Assembly: GCF_002933395.1 (NCBI RefSeq)
Contig: NZ_PKFN01000013.1
Coordinates: 1-64,000, forward strand
Source of the DNA: Yoonia maritima
GTDB lineage: Bacteria > Pseudomonadota > Alphaproteobacteria > Rhodobacterales > Rhodobacteraceae
Length of the DNA stretch: 64,000 nt
Reading direction: 5' to 3'
Shown here: positions 35,294 through 44,336 of the stretch, one piece after another
How the letters are laid out: every line of letters begins with the position of its first letter
How positions within the stretch are numbered: the first letter of the stretch is position 1
Program-made: the position numbers and the translations under genes
Notes under the pieces: model-generated
What the model was told of the DNA's origin: nothing
The model's input: only the letters and a program-made list of their open reading frames with translations
The model's database searches: none

Positions 35294-37245
35294 AGATCGC
35301 TATACTGCCACTTTCGTTTCTTCTTGCGGTTGGGCTTTGGCTAGCTGCCGCGCAGCCTTGGCTGACGGGTGGATGGCCGCTGCCGCCGTTTGACGCTACA
35401 CAACTTAGTTTTGACCACATCCTGCTTGCCTATGGTCACATGCCGCGCGGGATTATCGCGTTACTTGTTGGGGCATTACTTGGGCTTTCGGGTGCATTGC
35501 TGCAGATTGTCCTGCGCAACCCTATTGCGGATCCGTCAACGCTGGGCATTTCCGCAGGGGCGCAACTGGCGCTGGTCGCGGTGACTGTTTTGGCCCCCGA
35601 ATGGCTGGCGTGGGGGCGTTGGCCCATCGCCATGTTCGGCGCGATGGCAGCGCTGACAATCGTGATGGGCATCGGTGCCGCCCGCGCATTCCACCCTGTG
35701 ACAATGGTAATCGCGGGTATGCTTGTCGCACTGTTCGCGTCATCATTTGCGGCGGCGTTAACGCTGGCACAGGGGCAATATCTATTCTCATTGGTCGTTT
35801 GGAATGGCGGATCATTGGTGCAAACCGGCTGGGGACCAACGCTCACATTGATCGTGGCCTTGTTCGTTGGCGGTATCGGTGCCGCGCTTTTGGCGCGCCC
35901 GCTTAGCGTTTTGGGAGTAGCGTCAGAAACGGCGCGGTCGCTTGGGCTGAACGTCGCGTGGGTGCGCGGTTTGGCGGTGCTTTTGGCATGTGGACTGGCG
36001 GCAAGCGTATCGGCAACTGTTGGACTAGTCGCCTTTGTCGGGCTTGCAGCCCCCGCAATCGCTCGGGCATTGGGCGCACGCAAACCGGCGCAGGTGCTTT
36101 GGATGGCACCAATCGCAGGTGCTCTGCTCTTGTCGGTCTGTGATGGGCTTGTGCTGACCATCGCGGGCGCCGGCGGCGAAATGTTCCCAACTGGCGCTGT
36201 AACAGGTTTGATCGGCGGGCCCCTATTGCTGTGGCTACTGCCGCGCCTTCGCGCAACTCCGCCCCCTGCGCATTCAGATGCATTACCACGGCGCAAACGC
36301 CCTGCCGTGATGCTATGGGCATTGGCCGTCTTTTCAATCGTCTTGCTCGTGATCCTTGTCATGGTCGGTCGCCTACCAGATGGCTGGGCGCTGCTTGACC
36401 GCGAAAGCCTTGCCCTGTTCCTGCCCAATCGCCTACCGCGTCTGATTGGCGCGGCAAGCGCTGGTGGGCTGCTCGCCCTTTCAGGCGCAATCCTTCAGCG
36501 GCTTACGGCGAACCCGCTTGCCTCGCCCGAAGTCTTGGGTGTCTCTGGCGGCGCGGCAATGGGATATGCAGGGTTGTTGTTCCTAACGGCGGCACCAACT
36601 GCATTCCAGTTAACGCTAGGGGCAACAGTCGGCGGGGCGCTGGCGCTGGCATTAATTACGCTGTGTGTGTTGGGACGAAATGCACGACCAGAGCGGCTGT
36701 TGCTTGCAGGTGTTGCCGTGTCATCGCTTGCGGCATCGGTACTTTCACTTTTGATGGCCGCAGGCACAATGAAAAGCTTTGCCATTCTCGCGTGGCTGTC
36801 TGGTTCCGCTTCGGCACTCACTGGTACTGGGGCGGCGGCATTGGCCGGATTGCTAGTCGGATTAACTATCGGCGCGCTCTTCTTGGGCCGTTGGCTGGCG
36901 ATCCTCCCACTTGGGCCAGAGGTCGTGCGCGCGCTTGGCATTCCCGTACGATTGGCGACGGTTGCCATGGTCCTTCTTGCCGGGCTTGCCACTGGGGCTG
37001 CGACTATCCTTGTTGGGCCGCTTAGCTTTGTTGGGTTGATGGCACCACATCTGGCGCGGCATCTGGGATTTGCCCGCGCAACTGATCACTTGCTTGGCAG
37101 TATGCTTATCGGCGTGTTGCTTATGCTTGCCGCCGACTTCGGCGCACGTATGGCAAGCTTTCCTTATGACCTGCCGCTTGGCCTGTTTGCGTCGCTTCTG
37201 GGCGCACCCTGGCTGATCTGGCTATTACTGCGGAGACCCGCATGA
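35290..37245 (+). CDS. FhuB-type double-length siderophore permease
   Basis: The start at 35290 (MKIAILPLSFLLAVG) overlaps the preceding stop (ATGA). The 651-residue protein is two FecCD permeases fused head to tail, as in E. coli FhuB. The first half contains GALLGLSGALLQIVLRNPIA and VGLVAFVGLAAPAIAR. The second half (from about residue 340) repeats the pattern with GGLLALSGAILQRLTANPLA and VGPLSFVGLMAPHLARHLG. About 20 membrane helices are expected. It pairs with the ATPase encoded directly downstream (ATGA overlap). Confidence 0.93.
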   Translation: MKIAILPLSFLLAVGLWLAAAQPWLTGGWPLPPFDATQLSFDHILLAYGHMPRGIIALLVGALLGLSGALLQIVLRNPIADPSTLGISAGAQLALVAVTVLAPEWLAWGRWPIAMFGAMAALTIVMGIGAARAFHPVTMVIAGMLVALFASSFAAALTLAQGQYLFSLVVWNGGSLVQTGWGPTLTLIVALFVGGIGAALLARPLSVLGVASETARSLGLNVAWVRGLAVLLACGLAASVSATVGLVAFVGLAAPAIARALGARKPAQVLWMAPIAGALLLSVCDGLVLTIAGAGGEMFPTGAVTGLIGGPLLLWLLPRLRATPPPAHSDALPRRKRPAVMLWALAVFSIVLLVILVMVGRLPDGWALLDRESLALFLPNRLPRLIGAASAGGLLALSGAILQRLTANPLASPEVLGVSGGAAMGYAGLLFLTAAPTAFQLTLGATVGGALALALITLCVLGRNARPERLLLAGVAVSSLAASVLSLLMAAGTMKSFAILAWLSGSASALTGTGAAALAGLLVGLTIGALFLGRWLAILPLGPEVVRALGIPVRLATVAMVLLAGLATGAATILVGPLSFVGLMAPHLARHLGFARATDHLLGSMLIGVLLMLAADFGARMASFPYDLPLGLFASLLGAPWLIWLLLRRPA

Positions 37246-38015
37246 CCACGCTTTATGACATTCAAAACCTGTCCTTCACCGTGCCGGGACGTACGTTGCT
37301 GGACGATGTGAAGCTGTCAGTGCCTGCGGGCAAGGTAACCGGGCTGATCGGGCATAATGGGTCTGGCAAGTCGACACTGCTCAAACTGCTGGCACGGCAG
37401 ATCACACCCACATCCGGCACCATCGCCTTTCACGGGCAAGCACTGCCCGACTGGAATGCCCGCAAACTGGCACGGCGACTGGCGTATTTGCCGCAACACC
37501 TACCCCCAGCCGAAGGGTTGCTGGTGCGCGAACTCGCGGCACTTGGGCGGTATCCGTGGCATGGGCCCCTTGGCCGACCCGGCCCCGAAGACCAAAACGC
37601 CATCGATGCAGCCGTCACCGCCTGCGGGTTGGACGGACTTGCCGACCGGCGAGTTGATACGCTTTCGGGGGGCGAGGCACAGCGCGCGTGGCTTGCCATG
37701 TTGATCGCACAAGAGGCCGATTGCCTGCTGCTTGATGAACCGATCTCGGCGCTGGATATCGTGCATCAGGTCGAGGTGCTAAACCTCGTGCATAAACTAA
37801 GCCGCGACAGCGGGCGCAGCATCATCGTCGTGTTACACGATCTAAATATGGCAGCACGGTTCTGCGACCACATTGTCGCGCTACGCGGCGGGACGGTCGC
37901 CATGCAAGGAACCCCGCCAGACCTCATGAACCCGACGCAACTGCAATCCATCTATGGTGCCAATATGGAGGTGCTTTCCCGCGCCGACGGCACCCCAATC
38001 GCACATCCCAATTAA
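37242..38015 (+). CDS. FhuC-type siderophore ABC ATPase
   Basis: The 257-residue ATPase has the Walker A GHNGSGKS (about residues 37-44), the signature LSGGEAQRAWLAMLI, Walker B CLLLDEPISALD and the switch His in VLHDLNMAARF. The sequence is closest in style to FhuC/FecE proteins. It drives the FhuB-type permease encoded just upstream, whose stop overlaps its start. Confidence 0.93.
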   Translation: MTTLYDIQNLSFTVPGRTLLDDVKLSVPAGKVTGLIGHNGSGKSTLLKLLARQITPTSGTIAFHGQALPDWNARKLARRLAYLPQHLPPAEGLLVRELAALGRYPWHGPLGRPGPEDQNAIDAAVTACGLDGLADRRVDTLSGGEAQRAWLAMLIAQEADCLLLDEPISALDIVHQVEVLNLVHKLSRDSGRSIIVVLHDLNMAARFCDHIVALRGGTVAMQGTPPDLMNPTQLQSIYGANMEVLSRADGTPIAHPN

Positions 38016-38036
38016 GTTTGAAGGTCACGCAGCCAC

Positions 38037-39737
38037 ATGCTCCGCAAATTCTTCGCCTATTACCGCCCACATACGAAACTCTTGTGGCTGGATCTATCCT
38101 GTGCCGTCTTATCAGGGCTGCTGGAACTTGTGTTCCCGCTCGCGATTGCTGGTTTCATCGATTACCTCCTACCGCAGGGAAACTGGGCGATGACGGTGCT
38201 TGCCGCTGTTGGTCTCGTTGCGGTCTACCTTGTAAATACTGGATTGATGGCTGTGGTAATCTATTGGGGGCATACGCTTGGGATCAATATAGAAACCGAA
38301 ATGCGTACCCGTGCTTTTGCGCATATCACGCGGCTTAGCTGGACCTGGTTTGACCGCAACGAGACCGGGAAACTGGTATCGCGTGTCACCCGTGATCTCG
38401 AAGAAATAGGCGAAGTCGCTCACCACGGCCCCGAAGATGTGCTGATCGCGCTGATGACATTCGCCGGAGCATTCGCGTTGATGCTATATCTGCATCCGCC
38501 GCTTGCGTTCATCACACTTGCGATTGTACCGGCCATGGTTTGGCTTTTGGCTGTTTACGGTGGGCGTATGACACGTACTTGGCAGGCCATTTATGGGCGC
38601 GTGGGTGCCTTTAATGTCCGGCTTGAAGAAAGCATCGGTGGCATCCGCGTTGTCCAAGCTTTCACCAATGAAACACACGAGCGCGCTTTGTTTGAAGGCG
38701 ATAATCAGCGCTACCGGAAAACAAAACTTGATGCGTACCGCATTATCGCAGCCTTGACGTCGCTACACTACATGGGGCTACGCGCGGTTCAGGTCATCGT
38801 AATGGTGGCCGGCGCAGGTTATGTGTTTCAGGGCGGTCTTTCCGCTGGGGGCTACGTCGCGTTCCTGCTGCTTGTCGGTGTGTTCTTTCGTCCGTTGGAA
38901 AAGATCGCAGCCGTGGTTGAAACATATCCGCGCGGGATTGCCGGATTTCGCAATTATTTGGACCTGCTTTCGCAACAGCCAGACATTACCGATGCGGCTG
39001 ACGCAACGCCGGCCCCCGCGCTTCGCGGCGAAATCACATTCGACAATGTACAGCTAAGCTATGACGGCGCCCGCGGTGTGCTGCATGGTGTGTCGCTAGA
39101 TGTGAAGCCCGGCGAAACCGTCGCCTTTGTCGGGCCATCGGGGGCTGGGAAAACCTCTCTCATGGCGTTGATCCCACGGTTCTACGACCCAACCGGTGGT
39201 GAAATCCGGATCGACGGTGTTCCGCTACAGCAAATGACGCTCGAATCCCTGCGCAAACAAGTGGGGCTGGTGTCCCAAGACGTGTTCCTATTCGGCGGCA
39301 CATTGCGTGACAACATCGCCTACGGGCGGCTAAATGCAACCGACGCAGAAATCCGCGAGGCCGTAAAACAGGCCCGGCTAGAGCCCCTAATCGAGACCCT
39401 GCCCGAAGGGTTGGACACAATGGTCGGCGAACGCGGCGTGATGCTGTCGGGCGGACAACGCCAACGGGTTGCAATCGCACGGGTCTTCTTGCGCAATCCG
39501 CCCGTTTTATTGCTGGACGAGGCCACCTCGGCGCTGGACCGTAGCACCGAACGCGAAGTACAGGCCGAACTCGCAAGGCTTGCCGTCGGACGAACCACGC
39601 TAATCATCGCCCACCGGCTAGACACAATCCGGCACGCCGACAGGATCGTAGTCATCGACGCGGGTAAAATCGTTGAAATAGGAACCCACGACGAACTGGT
39701 CGCACGACAATCCGCCTATTTTGCAATGTTAGGCTAG
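38037..39737 (+). CDS. ABC half-transporter (permease-ATPase fusion) in siderophore locus
   Basis: The 566-residue protein has an N-terminal six-helix ABC exporter-type domain (about 1-310) and a C-terminal ATPase (about 335-560) with GPSGAGKTSL, the Q-loop VSQDVFLFGG, LSGGQRQRVAIARV, VLLLDEATSALD and the switch His in IIAHRLDTI. It follows the fhuC-type gene by 21 bases and is the last gene of the operon. In siderophore loci such half-transporters either export siderophores or, as with YbtPQ/IrtAB, act in uptake. Since no siderophore biosynthesis gene is present, a role in uptake or in recycling of desferri-siderophore is possible. It probably acts as a homodimer. Confidence 0.9.
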   Translation: MLRKFFAYYRPHTKLLWLDLSCAVLSGLLELVFPLAIAGFIDYLLPQGNWAMTVLAAVGLVAVYLVNTGLMAVVIYWGHTLGINIETEMRTRAFAHITRLSWTWFDRNETGKLVSRVTRDLEEIGEVAHHGPEDVLIALMTFAGAFALMLYLHPPLAFITLAIVPAMVWLLAVYGGRMTRTWQAIYGRVGAFNVRLEESIGGIRVVQAFTNETHERALFEGDNQRYRKTKLDAYRIIAALTSLHYMGLRAVQVIVMVAGAGYVFQGGLSAGGYVAFLLLVGVFFRPLEKIAAVVETYPRGIAGFRNYLDLLSQQPDITDAADATPAPALRGEITFDNVQLSYDGARGVLHGVSLDVKPGETVAFVGPSGAGKTSLMALIPRFYDPTGGEIRIDGVPLQQMTLESLRKQVGLVSQDVFLFGGTLRDNIAYGRLNATDAEIREAVKQARLEPLIETLPEGLDTMVGERGVMLSGGQRQRVAIARVFLRNPPVLLLDEATSALDRSTEREVQAELARLAVGRTTLIIAHRLDTIRHADRIVVIDAGKIVEIGTHDELVARQSAYFAMLG

Positions 39738-39815
39738 AAAAACATACGATACACCACAACAAATCAGGTTCCCGCCGGGCCAGAGTGGCGCGACTTTGCA
39801 GTCGTATAAATGTAG

Positions 39816-39837
39816 CGCCTGACCAATCAGTCAGGCG
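39816..39837 (+). terminator. Hairpin after the siderophore operon
   Basis: The perfect eight-base stem CGCCTGAC/GTCAGGCG encloses a six-base loop and is followed by TATATTT. A smaller hairpin (CGACT...AGTCG, 39800-39813) precedes it. It lies 79 bases after the ABC exporter stop and 115 bases beyond the convergent cynS stop, so it can end transcription from the plus strand and possibly from both. Confidence 0.6.
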
Positions 39838-39952
39838 TATATTTGCGTAAGGGCAGAATACTGCATCAAATTCCGATATGAGAAAGATATAATGGCGCTG
39901 TTTCGAATATGCGAACCCGCAGAGTTACGCGCAATTTGGTGCCAAAAGTGCA

Positions 39953-40420
39953 TTACCAAGCATTGTAGCCCAGATATTTGCCAGACATTTCAATTTTCAC
40001 ACGGTCTCCTTTTTCATGAGGTTCGCGAGTGACTTGCATATCAAAATCAATCGCTGACATGATACCGTCGCCGAATTCTTCGTGGATCAGTGCTTTGATC
40101 GTTGGGCCGTACACACCTACGATTTCATACAGCCGATAGATGCATGGGTCGGTTGGGACGGTTTGCGACCAAACCTTTGTGGGGCTTTCTTCTAAGACTG
40201 TAACCGCTTCTGGTGGAAGTTGAAGCAGTGAAACAAGAGCCTGCGCTTTTTCGGCTGACATTGCATTCATGCCCATGCATGCCGAATGGGTCCAAACGGG
40301 TGACATGCCAATGCTTGCGGCAATACCTTCCCAAGTTTGCCCCAGCTCTTTCTTGGCGGCGATAATCAATGCGGTCACGTCTTCTTTGTCGAGAGTGGAT
40401 GTCGTGAGCTGGTCTTTCAT
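39953..40420 (-). CDS. cynS: Cyanase (cyanate hydratase)
   Basis: The start at 40420 (MKDQLTTSTLDKED) has AGGAGA upstream and gives 155 residues. With this start the three catalytic residues fall at Arg96, Glu99 and Ser122, the same numbers as in E. coli CynS. The N-terminal helix-turn-helix-like fold and the C-terminal dimerisation strand region ending KYLGYNAW are present. The enzyme converts cyanate and bicarbonate to ammonia and two CO2 as a decamer, providing nitrogen and detoxification. It is the last gene of a minus-strand unit with the PP2C-kinase and the FNT channel; no cynT carbonic anhydrase or cynR is adjacent. Confidence 0.95.
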   Translation of the reverse strand: MKDQLTTSTLDKEDVTALIIAAKKELGQTWEGIAASIGMSPVWTHSACMGMNAMSAEKAQALVSLLQLPPEAVTVLEESPTKVWSQTVPTDPCIYRLYEIVGVYGPTIKALIHEEFGDGIMSAIDFDMQVTREPHEKGDRVKIEMSGKYLGYNAW

Positions 40421-40442
40421 TTTATTGTCTCCTGTTGCGGGG

Positions 40443-42161
40443 TTATCTGGCGGCAAGGATGATGCACAATAATGCCAAGATTGCGCATAAACCTTGCCAG
40501 AAACGCAGAGGGTTGCGTTCCATCAGGGGGCGCTGGTGGGCAGAGGTCCACGAATTGCTAGGGCGCTTTAAGTCCGCCACGCATTCAGTCAGCGCGTCGT
40601 AACGTTTAATCGGATCTGGGTGCAGCATTTTGCGTAGCGCGGCGTCCATCCAATCTGGCACGCCGGTGTATTCATCGCGTGCAGCTTGGTAACGAAGTGC
40701 CATTTGATCGCGTCGTGAACGGATCCGAGCGACTTGGGTGCCGTAGGGCAGGCGGCCCGAAAGCATTTCATAGGCGATGACGCCCAATGCGTATTGGTCA
40801 GATCGCCAACTGATCGCGTCGCCTGATAGGTATTCAGGGGCGGTGTATTGATACGTGCCTGGTAATTCCCCCAATGTTCCCGGTGCGGCCTCTTCTATCC
40901 CCGCGACAGATGCGGACCCAAAGTCGATGATTTTGACGGTGCCGTCGCTGTCGATCATGATGTTTTCGGGACGAATATCTTGGTGGATCATCTCGCGGCG
41001 ATGAAATGCGCGTAGCCCTGTTGCGATCTGAGTGATGATCCCGCGAACCTGATCTAGGCTAGGTTTGGGATTGTCGGTCATCCACTGACGTAGCGTTGCG
41101 CCCTCGACGTATTCCGTGACTACGTATAGCGCGCTGCGATGTTCGGGAACCATGGCCGCGCTTAGAACATGGGGCGAAGACAATCGCCGTGCGATCCATT
41201 CTTCTAGCATAAAGCGGTTTAGATAGGACCCATCCTGCGCTGTTTCAGTCGCAGGAATTTTGAGCGCGACGCGCATTCCTGACAGAGCGATAGCAAGGTA
41301 GACATGGCTGCGGGCCGTCGCGTGAAGTGATCGTACAATCCGAAACCCATCAATGATATCGCCTGTATCCGGCAGCGGCGGAATCGGCAGCTGGGTCGCT
41401 TCCAGTTGCAAATTAGCACCGGGCGCAGGCAGTTGATCCACACGCAAGATTTGAACTGTCAGGTTGTCGTCACTCGCGCGATCAAAAGCGAGATCGGCAA
41501 TCTTTTTCGCAGCGCTATCAAGGTCTGCGGCTTCTTGCAGGATACTGTTAACGTCACACCCTTCGATCACGTCGTGCACACCATCGGTCGTTAGCAAAAA
41601 TATGTCACCCTTGCTAAGCGGAACACGACGGTAGTCGACTTTGACTTCGGGTTCTGCACCTAATGCACGGGCGAGAAAGCTTCGTTCAGGGGAAACCGTT
41701 ATACGGTGATCGTCAGTCAGTGGCTCTAGGCTGGTTCCTGACAAGCGCTGCACGCGGCTGTCTCCAACGTGCAGAATGTGTCCTTCGCGTCCCTTTAGGA
41801 TTAACGTGGACAGGGTGCATACCCGGCCAGCATTGATGTCAGGCACCGTGCTGTTTTGCCCGTGAAGCCAAGCATTTGTCGCCGCTATCACCTGAAGCGC
41901 TGATGTCTTAACTGTCCATGCGTCAGAGGTCGCGTAATAATCTACTAAAAGCGACTTTACGGCGATCTCAGAGGCTTCGGCACTGACGTCGCTGGATGAA
42001 ATTCCGTCGGCCACAGCCAACGTGACGCCTTTAAGTGCAAGCGCCGCCCCCACTGGGATCAGCGCGCCGTGAAAGTCTTGGTTTTCGGATTTGCGGCCGG
42101 TAGAAGAATATTGGCCAATCGAAACGCCTAAGGTATCGGTGGCTTTCATATCCTTTGGCAT
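40443..42161 (-). CDS. Fused PP2C phosphatase and Ser/Thr protein kinase with C-terminal anchor
   Basis: The protein has 572 residues. The N-terminal PP2C domain (about 10-235) has the metal-binding Asp motifs SENQD, VADGISS, HVGDSRV, LLTTDGVHD and SDDNLTV. The kinase domain (about 270-530) has the Lys in VALKIPATE, the catalytic loop HQDIRPENIMI (HQD in place of HRD) and DFGSASV. A C-terminal hydrophobic helix (about 550-568) anchors it to the inner membrane. Opposed phosphatase and kinase activities in one chain suggest a reversible switch. The gene lies between the FNT channel and cynS on the same strand; similar fusions are known next to nitrate/nitrite assimilation genes in other proteobacteria, so control of nitrogen uptake is a reasonable inference. 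Confidence 0.9.
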   Translation of the reverse strand: MPKDMKATDTLGVSIGQYSSTGRKSENQDFHGALIPVGAALALKGVTLAVADGISSSDVSAEASEIAVKSLLVDYYATSDAWTVKTSALQVIAATNAWLHGQNSTVPDINAGRVCTLSTLILKGREGHILHVGDSRVQRLSGTSLEPLTDDHRITVSPERSFLARALGAEPEVKVDYRRVPLSKGDIFLLTTDGVHDVIEGCDVNSILQEAADLDSAAKKIADLAFDRASDDNLTVQILRVDQLPAPGANLQLEATQLPIPPLPDTGDIIDGFRIVRSLHATARSHVYLAIALSGMRVALKIPATETAQDGSYLNRFMLEEWIARRLSSPHVLSAAMVPEHRSALYVVTEYVEGATLRQWMTDNPKPSLDQVRGIITQIATGLRAFHRREMIHQDIRPENIMIDSDGTVKIIDFGSASVAGIEEAAPGTLGELPGTYQYTAPEYLSGDAISWRSDQYALGVIAYEMLSGRLPYGTQVARIRSRRDQMALRYQAARDEYTGVPDWMDAALRKMLHPDPIKRYDALTECVADLKRPSNSWTSAHQRPLMERNPLRFWQGLCAILALLCIILAAR

Positions 42162-42222
42162 TGCGCGCTCCCCACGGTTTGAGGCGCAGCTTGTAACCGC
42201 GCCTCCACGTCAGTGACGTTAT

Positions 42223-43074
42223 TTATTCAGCAGGCATAGATGACGTGTCATCGTTACGTGCGACAGTGGCATTCCGCTTTGGGGATTCACGGAAGTGGGT
42301 CATGTAAATCATGCCGCCCACAAAGGTTAGACCGCCAACTAGATTGCCTAGAACAACAGGAATTTCGTTGTACGCAAAGTAATCAAACCACGTGAATTCG
42401 CCGCCCAACATGATGCCTGATGGGAACAGGAACATGTTCACGATTGAGTGCTCGAAGCCAAGGTAAAAGAAGACAAGGATTGGCATCCACATCGCCATGA
42501 TCTTGCCCGATACAGAGCTGGACATCATAGCGGCCACGACGCCGGTTGAAACCATCCAGTTACACATGACGGCGCGGATAAACACGGTCAATAGACCTGC
42601 TCCGCCAGCTGCAGCGTAGCCCAACGTACGTGCTTCGCCGATTTGGCCAATCCTTTGACCTACATCATTTGGTTCTTGGCTAAAGCCCATCGTAAATATG
42701 ATGGCCATAAACACGGCGGTGGTCATCGCACCTGCGAAGTTACCGCAAAACACGAGCCCCCAGTTGCGAAATACACCTTTCCATGTGCAACCGGGACGTT
42801 TGGCGATAACGGCCAGCGGTGCAAGCGTGAACACCCCTGTCAGCAAATCAAACCCCATCAGGTAAAGCATGCAAAAGCCAACAGGGAAAAGCAGCGAAGC
42901 GACAAGAAAGTTCCCGGTGTTCACGGCGATGGTCACCGCGAACGCCGCCGCGAGAGCAAGGATCGCACCCGCCATATAAGAACGGATCAGCGTGTCTTTG
43001 GTCGCCATGAATATCTTGGATTCGCCTGCGTCGACCATCTTCGACGCGAATTCCTTTGGTTGGATATACGACAT
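42223..43074 (-). CDS. Formate/nitrite transporter (FNT) family channel
   Basis: The start at 43074 (MSYIQPKEFASKM) has GAAAGG upstream; a longer reading from 43143 lacks a ribosome site. The 283-residue protein has six helices in the FNT layout, with the DTLIRSYMAGAILALAAAFA N-terminal block, the LFPVGFCMLYLMGFDLLTG loop, GNFAGAM, CNWMVSTGVVAA and GFEHSIVNMFLFPSG, which carries the central His of the pore. FNT channels move formate, nitrite or related small anions. Placement with cynS raises the possibility of cyanate or nitrite import; sequence alone cannot decide. Confidence 0.9.
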   Translation of the reverse strand: MSYIQPKEFASKMVDAGESKIFMATKDTLIRSYMAGAILALAAAFAVTIAVNTGNFLVASLLFPVGFCMLYLMGFDLLTGVFTLAPLAVIAKRPGCTWKGVFRNWGLVFCGNFAGAMTTAVFMAIIFTMGFSQEPNDVGQRIGQIGEARTLGYAAAGGAGLLTVFIRAVMCNWMVSTGVVAAMMSSSVSGKIMAMWMPILVFFYLGFEHSIVNMFLFPSGIMLGGEFTWFDYFAYNEIPVVLGNLVGGLTFVGGMIYMTHFRESPKRNATVARNDDTSSMPAE

Positions 43075-43531
43075 TTTCGAAACCTTTCGGGAGGGGAGAA
43101 AAACACACGCCTGCTGGCAGGCGGAGTTATGAAATTGGATCAATTTTCCTGTGGATCGTATGAGCCAGGAAAGCGGGCGGACAGTTTACTCTTATAATGT
43201 GAAAGATATTCGTCCGCGGGATCAGCGCGGTTCATAAAACAAAGATACTTTGAACGCCGAACATACTTTCGGTGAAACAAACTGCACAGCATCACTGCTG
43301 ATATATCTGAATTGTGCCGCGCCATTGCGACGTGTCGCGGACGATCCTGCCCGCGCCTCTTAGGAAAAATTGTACGGGGCGGTGCTGCTGCGTTGCAAGG
43401 ATTTGACTATGCGTGGCAGAATAAGTTGCACGAAAAATGCGCTAAATTATCAACCTGCAATAAGATTAATCACTATTTTTGATAAACCGGTAGAAATTGT
43501 GCGCAGCTAAGAACGTGATTTGGCGGGAAAT
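43075..43531. promoter_or_regulatory. Upstream region of the FNT-kinase-cynS unit
   Basis: About 450 bp contain no convincing gene. The DNA is AT-rich around 43380-43500. It should hold the minus-strand promoter of the FNT gene. I looked for sigma-54 -24/-12 elements (GG-N10-GC) and found only an imperfect plus-strand match with wrong spacing, so nitrogen control is not demonstrated. Confidence 0.35.
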
Positions 43532-43568
43532 AAAGACGCACGGAACCCAAAAGGCCCCGTGCGTCTTT
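43532..43568 (-). terminator. Terminator after the frc operon
   Basis: The arms AAAGACGCACGG (43532-43543) and CCGTGCGTCTTT (43557-43568) are perfectly complementary over 12 pairs with a 13-base loop. It begins four bases after the ATPase stop codon and has A/T-rich flanks on both sides (TTTATTTTA and the minus-strand TTTATTTCC), so it is likely bidirectional. It is the clearest intrinsic terminator in the window. Confidence 0.85.
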
Positions 43569-43571
43569 ATT

Positions 43572-44336
43572 TTATTGGGTAGGAGCGTCTTTCGCACCGG
43601 TCATAAACGCTACTGCATCGGACATCGTGTAGTCTTTGGGGTCGATCACACATAGCCGCTTGCCCAGCCGGTGTACGTGGATCCGGTCTGCGACCTCGAA
43701 CACGTGCGGCATGTTGTGACTGATCAAAATGATCGGAATGCCACGCGCACGCACATCAAGGATGAGTTCGAGCACCCGCCGCGATTCCTTGACCCCAAGG
43801 GCTGCAGTTGGCTCGTCCAAGATAATAACCTTCGACCCAAATGCGGCGGCACGGGCCACGGCAACGCCTTGGCGCTGACCGCCCGAAAGCGTTTCCACGG
43901 CTTGGTTGATGTTCTGGATTGTCATCAGGCCAAGTTCGGTTAGCTTATCGCGGGCCATCTTTTCCATGCGGGGGCGGTCTAACTGGCGTAGCCATTTGCC
44001 GCGGAACCCCGGTTTGCGCAGTTCGCGTCCCATGAACATGTTGTCCGCGATAGACAGGGCAGGGGACATGGCGAGCGTCTGATAGACGGTTTCGATGCCT
44101 TCCTTGCGTGCATCGGTCGGCGACGTAAAGCGTACTTTGCGCCCTTCCAGTTCGACTTCGCCTTCGTCAGGCACAACAGCACCGGAAATCGCTTTAATCA
44201 GGGAGGATTTTCCGGCGCCGTTGTCCCCGATCACGGCGAGAATTTCGCCGGGATAGAGATCAAAATCACAGTGATCCAAAGCAGTCACTTTACCGTAGCG
44301 TTTGACCAGTCCACGAGCTTTGAGAATGGGTTCCAT
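43572..44336 (-). CDS. frcA: FrcA-type sugar ABC transporter ATPase
   Basis: The start at 44336 (MEPILKARGLVKRYGKV) overlaps the permease stop (TAATG). The 254-residue single-domain ATPase has GDNGAGKSS, LSGGQRQGVAVARA, VIILDEPTAALGVKES and the switch His in ISHNMPHVFEVADRIHV. Single-domain ATPases of this type serve FrcBCA fructose/ribose-type importers, unlike the double-domain RbsA. It is the last gene of the operon, directly followed by a terminator. Confidence 0.9.
   Translation of the reverse strand: MEPILKARGLVKRYGKVTALDHCDFDLYPGEILAVIGDNGAGKSSLIKAISGAVVPDEGEVELEGRKVRFTSPTDARKEGIETVYQTLAMSPALSIADNMFMGRELRKPGFRGKWLRQLDRPRMEKMARDKLTELGLMTIQNINQAVETLSGGQRQGVAVARAAAFGSKVIILDEPTAALGVKESRRVLELILDVRARGIPIILISHNMPHVFEVADRIHVHRLGKRLCVIDPKDYTMSDAVAFMTGAKDAPTQ

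Noticed and set aside
35436..36428. 330-codon open frame on the minus strand
   Set aside because: It lies wholly inside the FhuB-type gene; its Pro/Ala/Thr-rich composition is typical of an antisense frame of a GC-rich membrane-protein gene.
43380..43460. Possible sigma-54 promoter upstream of the FNT gene
   Set aside because: The only GG/GC pair resembling -24/-12 is on the plus strand and has an 11-base spacer instead of 10.
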